DNA of 64,000 nucleotides, from NCBI RefSeq assembly GCF_029688735.1, contig NZ_JARULD010000005.1, positions 62,001 through 126,000 on the forward strand. The letters are read 5' to 3'. A program made the translations under genes and the position numbers. Positions 26,123 through 34,641 of this stretch are shown in pieces. The notes under the pieces are model-generated. The model searched no databases, was not told where the DNA came from, and saw only the letters and a list, made by a program, of their open reading frames with translations. The DNA comes from Qipengyuania flavescens (GTDB taxonomy: Bacteria > Pseudomonadota > Alphaproteobacteria > Sphingomonadales > Sphingomonadaceae). How positions within the stretch are numbered: position 1 is the stretch's first letter; every line of letters begins with the position of its first letter.

Positions 26123-26890
26123 TTAGAGCTCTGCCTTCAAAGCACTTTTTGCATTCTCGAGGACGGGTTTCACATCCTCGCCCGCAAAGAACGCGGCAAG
26201 CAGTGCCGCTTCCTGGTTGCGCGCCACCTCGCCCAACCGGGGCTGACCGAAGGAGCCTGCGGTGCCGGCAAGCTGGTGCAGCAAATTGCGCAATTCCATG
26301 ATCAGGGCCTCATCGATGTCGGAGCGGTCGAGCGCACCGTCGATCTGCCGGAGCAGGCCGAGCGTACGGTCGTCGAAGCGCAGTTTGAGCGCTTCGAGAG
26401 CGGCGCTGCGCTTGCGCTGCGGAGTATTGCGCGTGCGGTGCCCCCAGGCCCTTAGCGTGGCGCGGAGATCGTCCAGCGCGACGGGCTTTTCCAGATAAGC
26501 CTGCATGCCCGCTGCGCGGTAGGTGCGCACTTCGTCGAGATCGGTGGCGGCCGTGACGGCTATGATCGGCAGGTATTCTGCGTCGTAGCCTTGCGCGCGC
26601 AGCCGCTTGGCGGTCTCGACACCGTCGAGGATCGGCATATTCACGTCGAGCAACAGCATCGAGTAGGGCTTGGCAGCATTCTCCGCTGTTTTAATCATCG
26701 CGATCGCTTCTACGCCGTTGGTCGCGTGATCCATCTGAACCGAAAGATGGCGAGTCATCGCCATGAGCACGTCGGCGCTGATCTGCGTGTCTTCGGCGAG
26801 CAATACGCGCAGCGCACCGGCGGCCCCGTCGGGGGACTCGTCCTTCGACACGCGTTTGTCGGTCCAGCTGGCGGATTTCGGCTCGTACAC
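26123..26890 (-). CDS. receiver plus HPt domain signalling protein
   Basis: 255 residues with a GTG start. A receiver domain spans about residues 25-150: acidic VLLAEDTQ, phospho-acceptor in MLLLDVNMPILDG, ITVTAAT-like switch (VTAATDLDEV) and LEKPV. A C-terminal HPt helix bundle covers about 170-255, with LLHQLAGTAGSFG carrying the phospho-His in the usual H-x-L-x-G-T-A-x-x-x-G setting. A receiver-HPt protein passes phosphate between kinases and regulators. Since the neighbouring CHASE2 kinase is degenerate, this is a plausible phosphotransfer step to the lone receiver at 16483-16869. It lies immediately upstream of the beta-barrel gene. Confidence 0.87.
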   Translation of the reverse strand: MYEPKSASWTDKRVSKDESPDGAAGALRVLLAEDTQISADVLMAMTRHLSVQMDHATNGVEAIAMIKTAENAAKPYSMLLLDVNMPILDGVETAKRLRAQGYDAEYLPIIAVTAATDLDEVRTYRAAGMQAYLEKPVALDDLRATLRAWGHRTRNTPQRKRSAALEALKLRFDDRTLGLLRQIDGALDRSDIDEALIMELRNLLHQLAGTAGSFGQPRLGEVARNQEAALLAAFFAGEDVKPVLENAKSALKAEL

Positions 26891-26913
26891 GCAGCCGCTA
26901 TCGCAGGATATGG

Positions 26914-26928
26914 TTAAACGAGCGCTAA
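26914..26928. promoter_or_regulatory. possible CtrA-like site upstream of the receiver-HPt gene
   Basis: TTAA-N7-CTAA lies 24-38 bases upstream of the GTG of the receiver-HPt gene. The alphaproteobacterial CtrA consensus is TTAA-N7-TTAA, so this has one mismatch. Position suits transcription control of that gene; a chance match is quite possible. Confidence 0.25.
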
Positions 26929-26960
26929 CGGTGAATGCGGAGGGCCTGAATGCCGACGGT

Positions 26961-27365
26961 TCAGCCCGCTTTCATGCGCTCCAGCTGTGCCGCCATCTGC
27001 TCCCAAACCTTGTTCACTGCTTTCAGCGGACGCACCATGACCTTGAAATCGACGATCTTCCCCTCGTCGTCGAAGCGGATGAGATCGATGCCGTTGACGT
27101 GGATGCCGTCCATCTCGGTCGTGAATTCGAGCATTGCATTTTCGCCGTCGACCAGCTCCCGAACATATTCGAAACTGTCGTTTCCAAGCGTTTCGCCCGC
27201 TGCCGAGAGATAGGCGACCACGATCGCCTGCCCGCGCTGGGGCGTATGCACGACGGGGGAATGGAACACGGCATCCTCGTGGATCATCGCGGCGAGTTCT
27301 TCGGACTTGCTGCCGCCCTCGATCACGCGATGCCAATTATCCAGACCGGTTCTTGCGGAACTCAT
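26961..27365 (-). CDS. NTF2/SnoaL-like family protein
   Basis: 134 residues. It shows the cone-shaped SnoaL/NTF2 fold: helix at the start (NWHRVIEGGSKSEELAAMIHEDAVFHSPV), then strands AMLEFTTEMDGIHVNGIDLIRFDDEGKIVDFKVMVRP. The RFDDEGKIVDFKV ending is typical. Function of these small domains ranges from isomerase to binding protein, so none is assigned. It overlaps the FMN-binding glutamate synthase-like gene by 4 bases and is leftward, so the two are co-translated. Confidence 0.85.
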   Translation of the reverse strand: MSSARTGLDNWHRVIEGGSKSEELAAMIHEDAVFHSPVVHTPQRGQAIVVAYLSAAGETLGNDSFEYVRELVDGENAMLEFTTEMDGIHVNGIDLIRFDDEGKIVDFKVMVRPLKAVNKVWEQMAAQLERMKAG

Positions 27366-28951
27366 TGTGCCCTCCTGAAGCTATCGGCCCGGGCTGCGTG
27401 CCAGTGGCGCGCGTAGGCAGTGGAATCGGGGTCCTCGAGCAGTTCTCCGGGCTCGAGGAAGGTGTAGATCCGGTCGATGGCATCGGAACGCGCCCCGTTC
27501 AAGCGCTCGCGCATGTCCTGCGGCGTGATCTCCCACGGGCTGGACAGCCCCATCGCGACCACGATTTCCCGCAGCGAATGGAGGGTCTGCTTCTGGAAGC
27601 GGGCGACGCGCGGGCCTTTGTCTTCGACCACCAGGCCGCGCTGCCGCCAGGCTTCCTGCGTTGCCACGCCGGTCGGGCAGGTCCCCTTGTGGCAGTTCAT
27701 CGATTGCACGCAGCCGAGCGCGAACATGAAGGGGCGGGCGGCGTTGCACCAATCGGCGCCCAGCGCGAAGGCCTTAGCCATTTGCGCGCCGGAATGGATC
27801 TTGCCCGAGGCAGCGATCTTCACCTTCGATCTGAGGTTCAGGCCGACCAGCATGTTGCGAACCATGATCTGCCCTTCGCGCAGCGGCATTCCTACGGAAT
27901 TGGACAATTCGAGCGGGGCAGCCCCAGTCCCGCCCTCAGCGCCATCGACGGTGATGAAATCGGGATGTAGCCCGGTTTCGAGCATGGCCTTGCCCATGGC
28001 GAAAAGCTCGTGCGGCTGACCGACGCACAGTTTGATGCCGACCGGCTTGCCGCCCGACAGCTCGCGCAGTTTCGCGACGAATTCTAGCATTTCGATGGGC
28101 GTGGAAAAGGCGGGATGGGCGGCGGGAGAGGTCACCGTGACCCCGGCGGGAACGCCGCGAGCTTCGGCGATTTCCGGCGTGACCTTGGCGGCGGGAAGCA
28201 CGCCGCCGTGCCCCGGCTTCGCGCCCTGGCTCAATTTGAGCTCGATCATCTTGACCTGGTCGGCGGCAGCGCGCTCGCGAAATTGTTCGGGATCGAAATT
28301 GCCGTCCGACTTTCGTGCCCCGAAATATCCGCTGCCCAACTCCCAGATCAGGTCGCCCCCGTGGGAGCGGTGGTATTTGCTGATCGACCCTTCGCCCGTG
28401 TTATGCGCGAAATCGCCCATCGCAGCCCCGGCATTGAGCGCCTCGATGGCCTTGGCGGAGAGCGAGCCGAAGCTCATCGCCGAGATATTCAGCATCGCGG
28501 TAGAGTAGGGCTTGGCACAGGTCTCTTCACCGACCGTAAGCCGCCAAAATTCGGGCGCGTCGGCTTTTGGCGCGATCGAGTGGCTCAGCCATTCGTACTC
28601 GTCCGAGTAGACGTCGTACTCCGTGCCCATGGGGTGCGAGTCGAGGTCGCCCTTGGCGCGCGCATAGACGAGAGCGCGGGCTTGATGGCTGAAGGGCCGC
28701 CCTTCGAGATCGCTTTCGACGACATAGGCTTGGGCGAAGGGCCGCAGGTCTTCCATAAGCCAGCGGATACGCGCGACAAGCGGATAGTTCCGCCTAAGCG
28801 TATGATCGTGCTGGAAAAAATCCCACAGTGCAATGGCGGCGAGGGGAACAAACGCCACCAGCGCCCACCGCGCCGGTTCCCAGAGCCATGCCGCCGCGCA
28901 CAGCAGCAGCAATAGCCCCGGGATGATATAGCGAAACGGAAGGCGCTCCAC
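27362..28951 (-). CDS. FMN-binding glutamate synthase family protein, membrane-anchored
   Basis: 529 residues from GTG 28951. The N-terminus has two hydrophobic helices (RYIIPGLLLLLCAAAWLW and WALVAFVPLAAIALW), so it is membrane-anchored. The rest is the glutamate synthase FMN barrel: ISAMSFGSLS, NTGEGSIS, AKPGHGGVLP, VDGAEGGTGAAPLE, GADWCNAARPFMFALGC, and a 3Fe-4S motif CVQSMNCHKGTCPTG. It lacks the amidotransferase domain of classical GltB. Such proteins are predicted oxidoreductases of unproven substrate. Its proximity to the polyglutamate-type locus is suggestive but unproven. Confidence 0.88.
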   Translation of the reverse strand: MERLPFRYIIPGLLLLLCAAAWLWEPARWALVAFVPLAAIALWDFFQHDHTLRRNYPLVARIRWLMEDLRPFAQAYVVESDLEGRPFSHQARALVYARAKGDLDSHPMGTEYDVYSDEYEWLSHSIAPKADAPEFWRLTVGEETCAKPYSTAMLNISAMSFGSLSAKAIEALNAGAAMGDFAHNTGEGSISKYHRSHGGDLIWELGSGYFGARKSDGNFDPEQFRERAAADQVKMIELKLSQGAKPGHGGVLPAAKVTPEIAEARGVPAGVTVTSPAAHPAFSTPIEMLEFVAKLRELSGGKPVGIKLCVGQPHELFAMGKAMLETGLHPDFITVDGAEGGTGAAPLELSNSVGMPLREGQIMVRNMLVGLNLRSKVKIAASGKIHSGAQMAKAFALGADWCNAARPFMFALGCVQSMNCHKGTCPTGVATQEAWRQRGLVVEDKGPRVARFQKQTLHSLREIVVAMGLSSPWEITPQDMRERLNGARSDAIDRIYTFLEPGELLEDPDSTAYARHWHAARADSFRRAQ

Positions 28952-28954
28952 GCG

Positions 28955-29653
28955 TCAGCCGAGATGCTCGGCGAAGAACTCCGCCGTGCGGCTGTCCGCG
29001 AGCTGTGCCGCTTCTTCAGACCGACGCTCGCCGAATTCGGTGGCGAAGCCGTGGTCGAGGCCTTCGTAGTCGTAAAGCGTGACCTTCGGATGGTCGTCCA
29101 GCCCTTCGTGCATGGCCTTCTGCGTATCCTTGTCGACGAAGCCGTCCTCGGTCGGGATGTGCAGCATGAGCGGGTTCGCGATGGCATGCTTCTCGCCGAG
29201 CAAGCCGTCGATTCCGACGCCGTAATAGCCGACCGTCGCATCGACATCGGTACGCGCTGCGGTCATGTAGGCCAGCCGGCCGCCGAGGCAGTATCCAACC
29301 GCACCGACCTTGGCGACGCCTTCGGTATCGCGGATGTAATTGATCGTTGCCTCGATGTCGCGGATGCCCTGATCCTGGTCGAACTTGCCCATCAGGTCGA
29401 GCGCGCGCTGGAATTCGGGCTCGATATCGGGATCGAGCTCGATGCCCGGTTCAAGACGCCAGAACAGGTCGGGCGCAACGGCGAGATAGCCATCCTCGGC
29501 CAGCTTGTCGCATTTGCGCCGGATGCCGGCATTGATGCCGAAGATTTCCTGGATGACGAGGATGGCGGCCTTCGCGGTGCCCGAAGGGCGGGCAACGTAT
29601 CCTTTGAAACTATCGTTCCCGGTAAGGGTGGAAATCTGGACGGTCTCGCTCAT
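28955..29653 (-). CDS. dienelactone hydrolase family protein
   Basis: 232 residues. Alpha/beta-hydrolase with the DLH layout: VIQEIFGINAGIRRKCDKLAEDGY, the nucleophile motif GYCLGGR (Cys), Asp in TEDGFVD and His in GLDHGF. These enzymes open lactones or cleave esters in the cytoplasm. ATG 29653 is preceded by AGGAG at good spacing; ATG 29662 would leave the AGGAG too close. It precedes the FMN-binding protein by 3 bases, on the same strand. Confidence 0.88.
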   Translation of the reverse strand: MSETVQISTLTGNDSFKGYVARPSGTAKAAILVIQEIFGINAGIRRKCDKLAEDGYLAVAPDLFWRLEPGIELDPDIEPEFQRALDLMGKFDQDQGIRDIEATINYIRDTEGVAKVGAVGYCLGGRLAYMTAARTDVDATVGYYGVGIDGLLGEKHAIANPLMLHIPTEDGFVDKDTQKAMHEGLDDHPKVTLYDYEGLDHGFATEFGERRSEEAAQLADSRTAEFFAEHLG

Positions 29654-29748
29654 GCGTGGCATCTCCTCTGGTGTTTCGGGCTTAGCGCTTGCCTCGAAGG
29701 CTTGGCAAACCCAGATAGGCGGTACAGCGCCATAACGGAGGAAGCGCC

Positions 29749-30015
29749 ATGAAGGTCCATATCGAAATCGACTGCACCCCCGAAGAGGCGCGGACATTCA
29801 TGGGGCTGCCCGATGTGGGGAAAGCCAACGCCGTCTATGTCGACATGATGTCCAAGGCGATGAAGGGCGTCTCCAGCACCGACCAGTTGCAGGAATATGC
29901 CAAGCAGCTCGCGCCTATGGGGCAAGCCGGGTTCAAGCTGTTCCAGAGTTTCATGGAAGGTGCCAATTCGGCGCGGACGGTGTCTCCGGGAGACAAACCG
30001 GCGAAGGACGACTGA
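29749..30015 (+). CDS. DUF6489 family protein
   Basis: 88 residues with a strong SD (GGAGGAAG). The sequence (MKVHIEIDCTPEEARTFMGLPDV, then a helix ending FKLFQSFMEG) matches DUF6489, a family I know mostly from sphingomonads. Function unknown. It precedes mnmE by 16 bases, so it is probably co-transcribed. The opening EIDCTPEEARTFMGLPD motif is shared with proteins associated with cell-envelope or polymer granule genes, but I make no claim. Confidence 0.85.
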   Translation: MKVHIEIDCTPEEARTFMGLPDVGKANAVYVDMMSKAMKGVSSTDQLQEYAKQLAPMGQAGFKLFQSFMEGANSARTVSPGDKPAKDD

Positions 30016-30031
30016 TTTCTCCGGAATCTCG

Positions 30032-31300
30032 ATGCAAGACACGATCTTCGCGCTTTCGAGCGGCGCGCCCCCTGCCGGAATAGCGGTGATCCGCATCAGC
30101 GGCCCGGGTGCCGCTGGCGCTCTGGAAGCGCTCGTGGGCGACTTGCCGGAGCCACGCTTGGCAGGCCTCCGCACATTGCGCGATCGCGACGGGCATGCGC
30201 TCGACGAGGCTCTGGTCCTTTGGTTTCCTGCACCGAGGACAGTGACTGGTGAGAATGTTGCGGAACTGCACTGCCATGGCGGGCGCGCTGTAGTCGCGGC
30301 CGTTATGGCCGAGCTCGCGACGCTGGCGGATCTCCGCGAGGCGGACGCTGGCGAATTTACCCGGCGCGCTTTTGCCAATGGACGCATCGATCTGGCCGAG
30401 GCCGAGGGGCTGGGCGATTTACTTGCAGCTGAAACCGAATGGCAAAGGCGCGGGGCCATGTCGGCGGCCGGGGGCGGGCTCTCTCGCCGTATCGAGGAAT
30501 GGCGGACGCGGCTGCTCGGCCTTTCGGCCCAAGTGGAAGCAGCGATCGACTTTTCTGATGAAGACGATGTGGAAGCGCTGCCGACCGACTTCGCGGACGA
30601 GCTTTCGACCCTGAGGGGCGAGATCGACAACGTCTTGTCGCGCCCCTCGGCGGACCGGCTGCGCGACGGCGTGCGGGTCGTGTTCGCGGGGCCGCCGAAT
30701 GCGGGAAAATCATCCCTTTTCAATGCCCTGCTGGACGAAGGCGCCGCGATCGTTTCGCCCGTGGCGGGAACTACCCGGGACGCGATCGAGCGCCCCGTGG
30801 CAATTGGCGGCGTTCCTTTTGTTTTCATCGACACCGCCGGGCTCCGGGAGGAGGGCGCCGGTGATATCGAGGCCATCGGCATCGATCGAGCGCAGAGGGA
30901 GCTGGAGAAGGCCGACATTGTGCTTTGGCTCGGTCCTCCGGCGGACTGTCCGGCCGGTGCAATCCTGATCGCACCCAAGGCGGATCTGGCCGATGCCGGA
31001 AATGAAGGTCATGCAGTTTCGGCTGTAACCGGTTCGGGCCTCGATGATCTGGTGCGAATGCTGGTAGATCGGGCCAAAGACCTGCTTCCCCCGCCGGATC
31101 GCATCGCCTTCAACCGGCGTCAGAAATCACTAGCCGGGACCTGCGGCGAGCATCTCGCCGCCGCTGGCCGGGTGAGCGACACCTTGATTATCGCGGAAGA
31201 GTTGCGACTGGCGCGCGTGGCGCTCGACTCTATGTCAGGCCGGAATTCGACCGAGGACATGCTCGATGCGCTGTTTGGACGCTTCTGTATCGGGAAATAG
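30032..31300 (+). CDS. mnmE: tRNA uridine-5-carboxymethylaminomethyl(34) synthesis GTPase MnmE
   Basis: 422 residues. TrmE N-terminal tetrahydrofolate-binding domain (TIFALSSGAPPAGIAVIRISGPGA), central helices, then the GTPase inserted near residue 220: G1 GPPNAGKSS, G2/G3 VAGTTRD and DTAGLRE, and the C-terminal FCIGK. With MnmG it installs the cmnm5 modification at U34 of certain tRNAs. The G4 site reads PKAD where NKxD is usual; Lys and Asp are kept. Followed by an 85-base gap to mnmG that carries a parS site. Confidence 0.96.
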   Translation: MQDTIFALSSGAPPAGIAVIRISGPGAAGALEALVGDLPEPRLAGLRTLRDRDGHALDEALVLWFPAPRTVTGENVAELHCHGGRAVVAAVMAELATLADLREADAGEFTRRAFANGRIDLAEAEGLGDLLAAETEWQRRGAMSAAGGGLSRRIEEWRTRLLGLSAQVEAAIDFSDEDDVEALPTDFADELSTLRGEIDNVLSRPSADRLRDGVRVVFAGPPNAGKSSLFNALLDEGAAIVSPVAGTTRDAIERPVAIGGVPFVFIDTAGLREEGAGDIEAIGIDRAQRELEKADIVLWLGPPADCPAGAILIAPKADLADAGNEGHAVSAVTGSGLDDLVRMLVDRAKDLLPPPDRIAFNRRQKSLAGTCGEHLAAAGRVSDTLIIAEELRLARVALDSMSGRNSTEDMLDALFGRFCIGK

Positions 31301-31326
31301 GCGAACGGGTTTCGACGTGCAGCAAG

Positions 31327-31342
31327 TGTTCCACGTGAAACA
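31327..31342. other. parS centromere site 1 (perfect match to consensus)
   Basis: The 16-mer TGTTCCACGTGAAACA matches the ParB-binding consensus TGTTNCACGTGAAACA exactly. It lies in the gap between mnmE and mnmG, 2.5 kb before parA. ParB spreads from such sites to build the segregation complex near the origin. Confidence 0.92.
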
Positions 31343-31385
31343 CTGCGCCTTTGACCCGCCGAAGCGACCGCGATAAAGGCGCGTC

Positions 31386-33239
31386 ATGCACCATTACGAT
31401 GTCCTGATTGTCGGCGGTGGTCACGCCGGTGTCGAGGCGGCTTGCGCAGCCGCGCGGATGGGTGCGCGCGTCGGACTGGTTACTTTCGATCTCGCCGCAA
31501 TCGGCGCAATGAGTTGCAATCCTGCGATCGGGGGCCTCGGCAAGGGTCACCTCGTGCGCGAGGTTGATGCGCTCGACGGCGTACTCGGTCGAGCGGCAGA
31601 CGCCGGCGCTATCCATTATCGCATGCTCAATCGATCCAAGGGTAGCGCAGTCTGGGGTCCGCGCGTTCAGGCCGACCGTCGGCTGTTCAAGGCGGAAGTG
31701 CAGCGCCTGGTCGCGCTTGAGACGAAGCTCGATTGCATCCAGGGCGAGGCGGCAGCGCTCATTCTCGAGGGTGGTGGGGTTGCCGGGCTCGAATTGGCTG
31801 ACGGTACGCTCCTGCGCGCGCGCGCGGTGGTTCTCTGCACGGGCACATTCCTCGGAGGAGTGCTGTTTCGCGGCGAGGAGCGTTTCGAAGGGGGCAGGGT
31901 AGGCGAGAACGCCGCTCGGCGGCTCGCAGAGCAGCTAAGGGATGCCGACTTGCCGATGGGGCGGCTGAAGACCGGCACGCCGCCGCGTCTCGACGGGCGA
32001 ACGATCGACTGGGCGGCGCTGGAAGAGCAGCCTTCGGACGGCGAGGCATGGACGATGTCATCGCTCACCAAGGCGCGTCGCAATCCGCAAATCTTCTGTG
32101 CCGTAACCCGCACGAACACTCGTGCACACGACATTATTCGCGCAAATCTGGACCGCTCCCCGCTGTTTTCCGGTGCGATCGGGGCGGCAGGTCCGCGATA
32201 TTGTCCGTCGATTGAGGACAAGATCCACCGGTTCGGAGACCGGGAAGGACATCAGGTTTTCCTCGAGCCCGAGGGCCTCGACACGCATCTGGTCTACCCG
32301 AACGGCATATCTACCTCGCTACCGACAGACGTGCAGGTCGATTTCCTGCGCGAGATGCCAGGTCTGGGTCGTGTAGAGGTGGAGGTGCCCGGGTATGCTG
32401 TCGAGTACGACCATATCGACCCGCGCGGCCTGAAGTCGTCGCTGGAACTGCACGCCATCCCAGGGCTCTACTGCGCTGGTCAAATTAACGGCACGACAGG
32501 CTATGAGGAGGCGGCTGCACAGGGCTTGGTCGCTGGCATGCATGCTGCGGCCGAAGCGGTTGGCAAGGAGCCTGTCGCGCTTGACCGGGCGAATTCCTAT
32601 ATGGCCGTCATGATCGACGACCTGACGCTGCATGGCATAACCGAGCCCTACCGGATGCTGACAGCACGTGCGGAGTACCGCCTGCGACTACGGGCAAGCA
32701 ATGCCGACAGTCGTTTGACCCCGCTGGCAATCGAGGCTGGCCTTGTCGGCGAACAGCGGGAAGCATGGTTCGGTGCTCGGACTGAGCGTCAGGAACGCTA
32801 CGAAGCGCTATTTGCTGCAAGCATCCACTCTAAAAACCTCGCCGACGCAGGGCTCCACGTGAAACGCGATGCCGGAATCAAGTCGCTGGCCGATTGGCTC
32901 GGCACGGGCAACGTCACGCTCCGTAACGCAGCGACACTGTATCCGGACCTCGATCCTCTGGATGAACTCGCAGTCGAGATGGCCGAGGATGCGTTCTACG
33001 CGCCCTATCTGGCGCGACAGGACGCGGAACTTTCCGAGCTCCGCACCAGCGAGTCTCTTCGCCTTTCGCGCGATTTTCCCTATTCGGAGGTCCCCGGCCT
33101 TTCCAACGAAATGGTGGAGCGCCTTTCAGCTTCCCGGCCGGAAAGCATGGCTGCGGCCTCCCGCGTTCAGGGGGTAACTCCGGCGGCACTTTCCGCCTTA
33201 CTGGTACATGCCAAGCGTATCGGGCGAATCGCCGCGTGA
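31386..33239 (+). CDS. mnmG: tRNA uridine-5-carboxymethylaminomethyl(34) synthesis enzyme MnmG
   Basis: 617 residues, normal length. The FAD-binding start is [25 protein letters not shown], followed by [23 protein letters not shown] and the MnmG signature in [15 protein letters not shown] with GCxG-type RVDGR regions ([14 protein letters not shown]). The C-terminal domain binds MnmE (PRLL-type [16 protein letters not shown]). It works with MnmE to modify tRNA U34. The stop overlaps the rsmG GTG by 4 bases. A parS-like site lies within the coding region near residue 490. Confidence 0.97.
   Translation: MHHYDVLIVGGGHAGVEAACAAARMGARVGLVTFDLAAIGAMSCNPAIGGLGKGHLVREVDALDGVLGRAADAGAIHYRMLNRSKGSAVWGPRVQADRRLFKAEVQRLVALETKLDCIQGEAAALILEGGGVAGLELADGTLLRARAVVLCTGTFLGGVLFRGEERFEGGRVGENAARRLAEQLRDADLPMGRLKTGTPPRLDGRTIDWAALEEQPSDGEAWTMSSLTKARRNPQIFCAVTRTNTRAHDIIRANLDRSPLFSGAIGAAGPRYCPSIEDKIHRFGDREGHQVFLEPEGLDTHLVYPNGISTSLPTDVQVDFLREMPGLGRVEVEVPGYAVEYDHIDPRGLKSSLELHAIPGLYCAGQINGTTGYEEAAAQGLVAGMHAAAEAVGKEPVALDRANSYMAVMIDDLTLHGITEPYRMLTARAEYRLRLRASNADSRLTPLAIEAGLVGEQREAWFGARTERQERYEALFAASIHSKNLADAGLHVKRDAGIKSLADWLGTGNVTLRNAATLYPDLDPLDELAVEMAEDAFYAPYLARQDAELSELRTSESLRLSRDFPYSEVPGLSNEMVERLSASRPESMAAASRVQGVTPAALSALLVHAKRIGRIAA
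32851..32866. other. parS-like site 2 (degenerate) inside mnmG
   Basis: GGCTCCACGTGAAACG agrees with TGTTCCACGTGAAACA at 13 of 16 positions and has the invariant CACGTG core and the right half AAAC. It is within the mnmG coding sequence. Sequence constraint from the protein (LHVKRD) makes partial divergence understandable. It may be a weak ParB site. Confidence 0.5.
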
Positions 33240-33865
33240 TCGCGACAGAGGAAGAAGCGCGGGAATTCGTATCGCAGCAATGTTCGGGCGAATCGCTGAA
33301 GCGCCTGGATCAGTTGGTCGGTGCGCTCAAAGAGGAAAATTCGCGGCAGAACCTGGTGGCGAAAAGTTCACTCGAGCAGATCTGGCTTCGCCACATTGCA
33401 GACTCCGCTCAGCTGCTGCGCTGGGTTTCCGAGCCGCGAGGTATCTGGATCGATCTCGGCGCGGGTGCGGGCTTCCCCGGTCTGGTAATTGCGGCCTTGC
33501 GCCCGCAACAGGCTGTAATCCTCGTGGAATCCCGCAAACGAAGGATCGAGTGGCTCCAGCGGGTGACACACGATTTTGGTCTCGACAATTGCCGCGTCGA
33601 GGGCCGACGCCTCGAACACGTCGACGATCTGGAAGCTGGCGTAATCTCGGCGCGAGCCTTCGCACCGCTCGACCGCTTGCTGCGATTATCCGCACGCTTC
33701 TCCACAAGCGGTACGCAATGGGTGTTGCCCAAAGGGCGGTCTGCAGAGCAAGAAGTACAAGCATTGCCGAGACGGTATCGGCGAATGTTCCACGTGGAAC
33801 AATCATTGACCGACGCCGAGGCCGGCATCATCGTCGGCAAGGGTAAGTGGAAGGGTTCGACATGA
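33236..33865 (+). CDS. rsmG: 16S rRNA (guanine(527)-N7)-methyltransferase RsmG (GidB)
   Basis: 209 residues with a GTG start overlapping the mnmG stop. SAM-binding motif [20 protein letters not shown] near residue 72, then [14 protein letters not shown] and [11 protein letters not shown]. It methylates G527 in the decoding region of 16S rRNA. Gene order mnmE-mnmG-rsmG-parA-parB is the conserved origin-side block. The last part of the gene holds a perfect parS, encoding MFHVEQ. Confidence 0.96.
   Translation: MIATEEEAREFVSQQCSGESLKRLDQLVGALKEENSRQNLVAKSSLEQIWLRHIADSAQLLRWVSEPRGIWIDLGAGAGFPGLVIAALRPQQAVILVESRKRRIEWLQRVTHDFGLDNCRVEGRRLEHVDDLEAGVISARAFAPLDRLLRLSARFSTSGTQWVLPKGRSAEQEVQALPRRYRRMFHVEQSLTDAEAGIIVGKGKWKGST
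33786..33801. other. parS centromere site 3 (perfect palindrome) inside rsmG
   Basis: TGTTCCACGTGGAACA is a perfect 16-base palindrome and differs from the TGTTCCACGTGAAACA consensus at one position. It lies 61 bases before parA, inside rsmG, a placement like that in other alphaproteobacteria. A ParB binding site here could also influence parA expression. Confidence 0.85.
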
Positions 33866-34641
33866 TCACCATCGCAATTGCCAACCAAAAGGGTGGAGTG
33901 GGCAAGACTACGACGGCGATCAATATCGCCACCGCGATGGCTGCGACCGGGTGGAAGACTTTGCTGGTCGATCTCGATCCGCAAGGGAATGCCTCCACGG
34001 GTCTCGGCGTCGATGCCGCATCGCGCGAAAACAGCAGTTACGATCTGTTGCTCGATCAGGCGACCCTTGGCGAATGCGCCCTAGAAACCGAGATACCGAA
34101 TCTTGAGATCGTGCCGGCCACGCAGGACCTTTCGGGGGCGGAAGTGGAGCTCGTCTCGGTCGACGATCGGACCCATCGCCTGAAAAGTGCTTTGAGCCAC
34201 CCGGCCGCAGCCTACGATGTGTGTTTTGTGGACTGTCCGCCGTCGCTCGGATTGTTGACGCTGAACGCATTGTGCGCGGCCGATACTCTGATGGTGCCGC
34301 TACAGTGCGAGTTTTTTGCATTGGAGGGGCTGAGCCAGCTCCTTCAGACGGTCGAGCGCGTGCAGCAAGGCTTCAACGCCGATCTCGGCATCGTCGGCGT
34401 CGTGCTCACCATGTTCGATCGTCGCAACCGCCTGACCGACCAGGTTGCCGACGATGTTCGCGATTGCCTAGGCCCGCTCGTTTTCGAGAATGTCATTCCG
34501 CGGAATGTACGGCTGTCAGAGGCACCGAGCCACGGTTTGCCAGCGCTCGTCTACGATCACCAATGCCCGGGAAGCCGTGCCTATATCGGCCTGGCCCGCG
34601 AATTGATCGGGCGGTTGCCCGAAGCAAGGAAAGCCGCATGA
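33862..34641 (+). CDS. parA: chromosome partitioning ATPase ParA
   Basis: 259 residues. Deviant Walker A KGGVGKTTT at residues 9-17, Walker A' VDLDPQGNAS, and Walker B-like VCFVDCPPSLGLLTLNA. It drives the ParB-parS complex across the nucleoid by ATP-dependent DNA binding. It starts in the stop of rsmG (ATGA), preceded by AAGGG, and is coupled to parB by a further ATGA. The GTG at 33847 would add five residues and was rejected. Confidence 0.97.
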   Translation: MITIAIANQKGGVGKTTTAINIATAMAATGWKTLLVDLDPQGNASTGLGVDAASRENSSYDLLLDQATLGECALETEIPNLEIVPATQDLSGAEVELVSVDDRTHRLKSALSHPAAAYDVCFVDCPPSLGLLTLNALCAADTLMVPLQCEFFALEGLSQLLQTVERVQQGFNADLGIVGVVLTMFDRRNRLTDQVADDVRDCLGPLVFENVIPRNVRLSEAPSHGLPALVYDHQCPGSRAYIGLARELIGRLPEARKAA

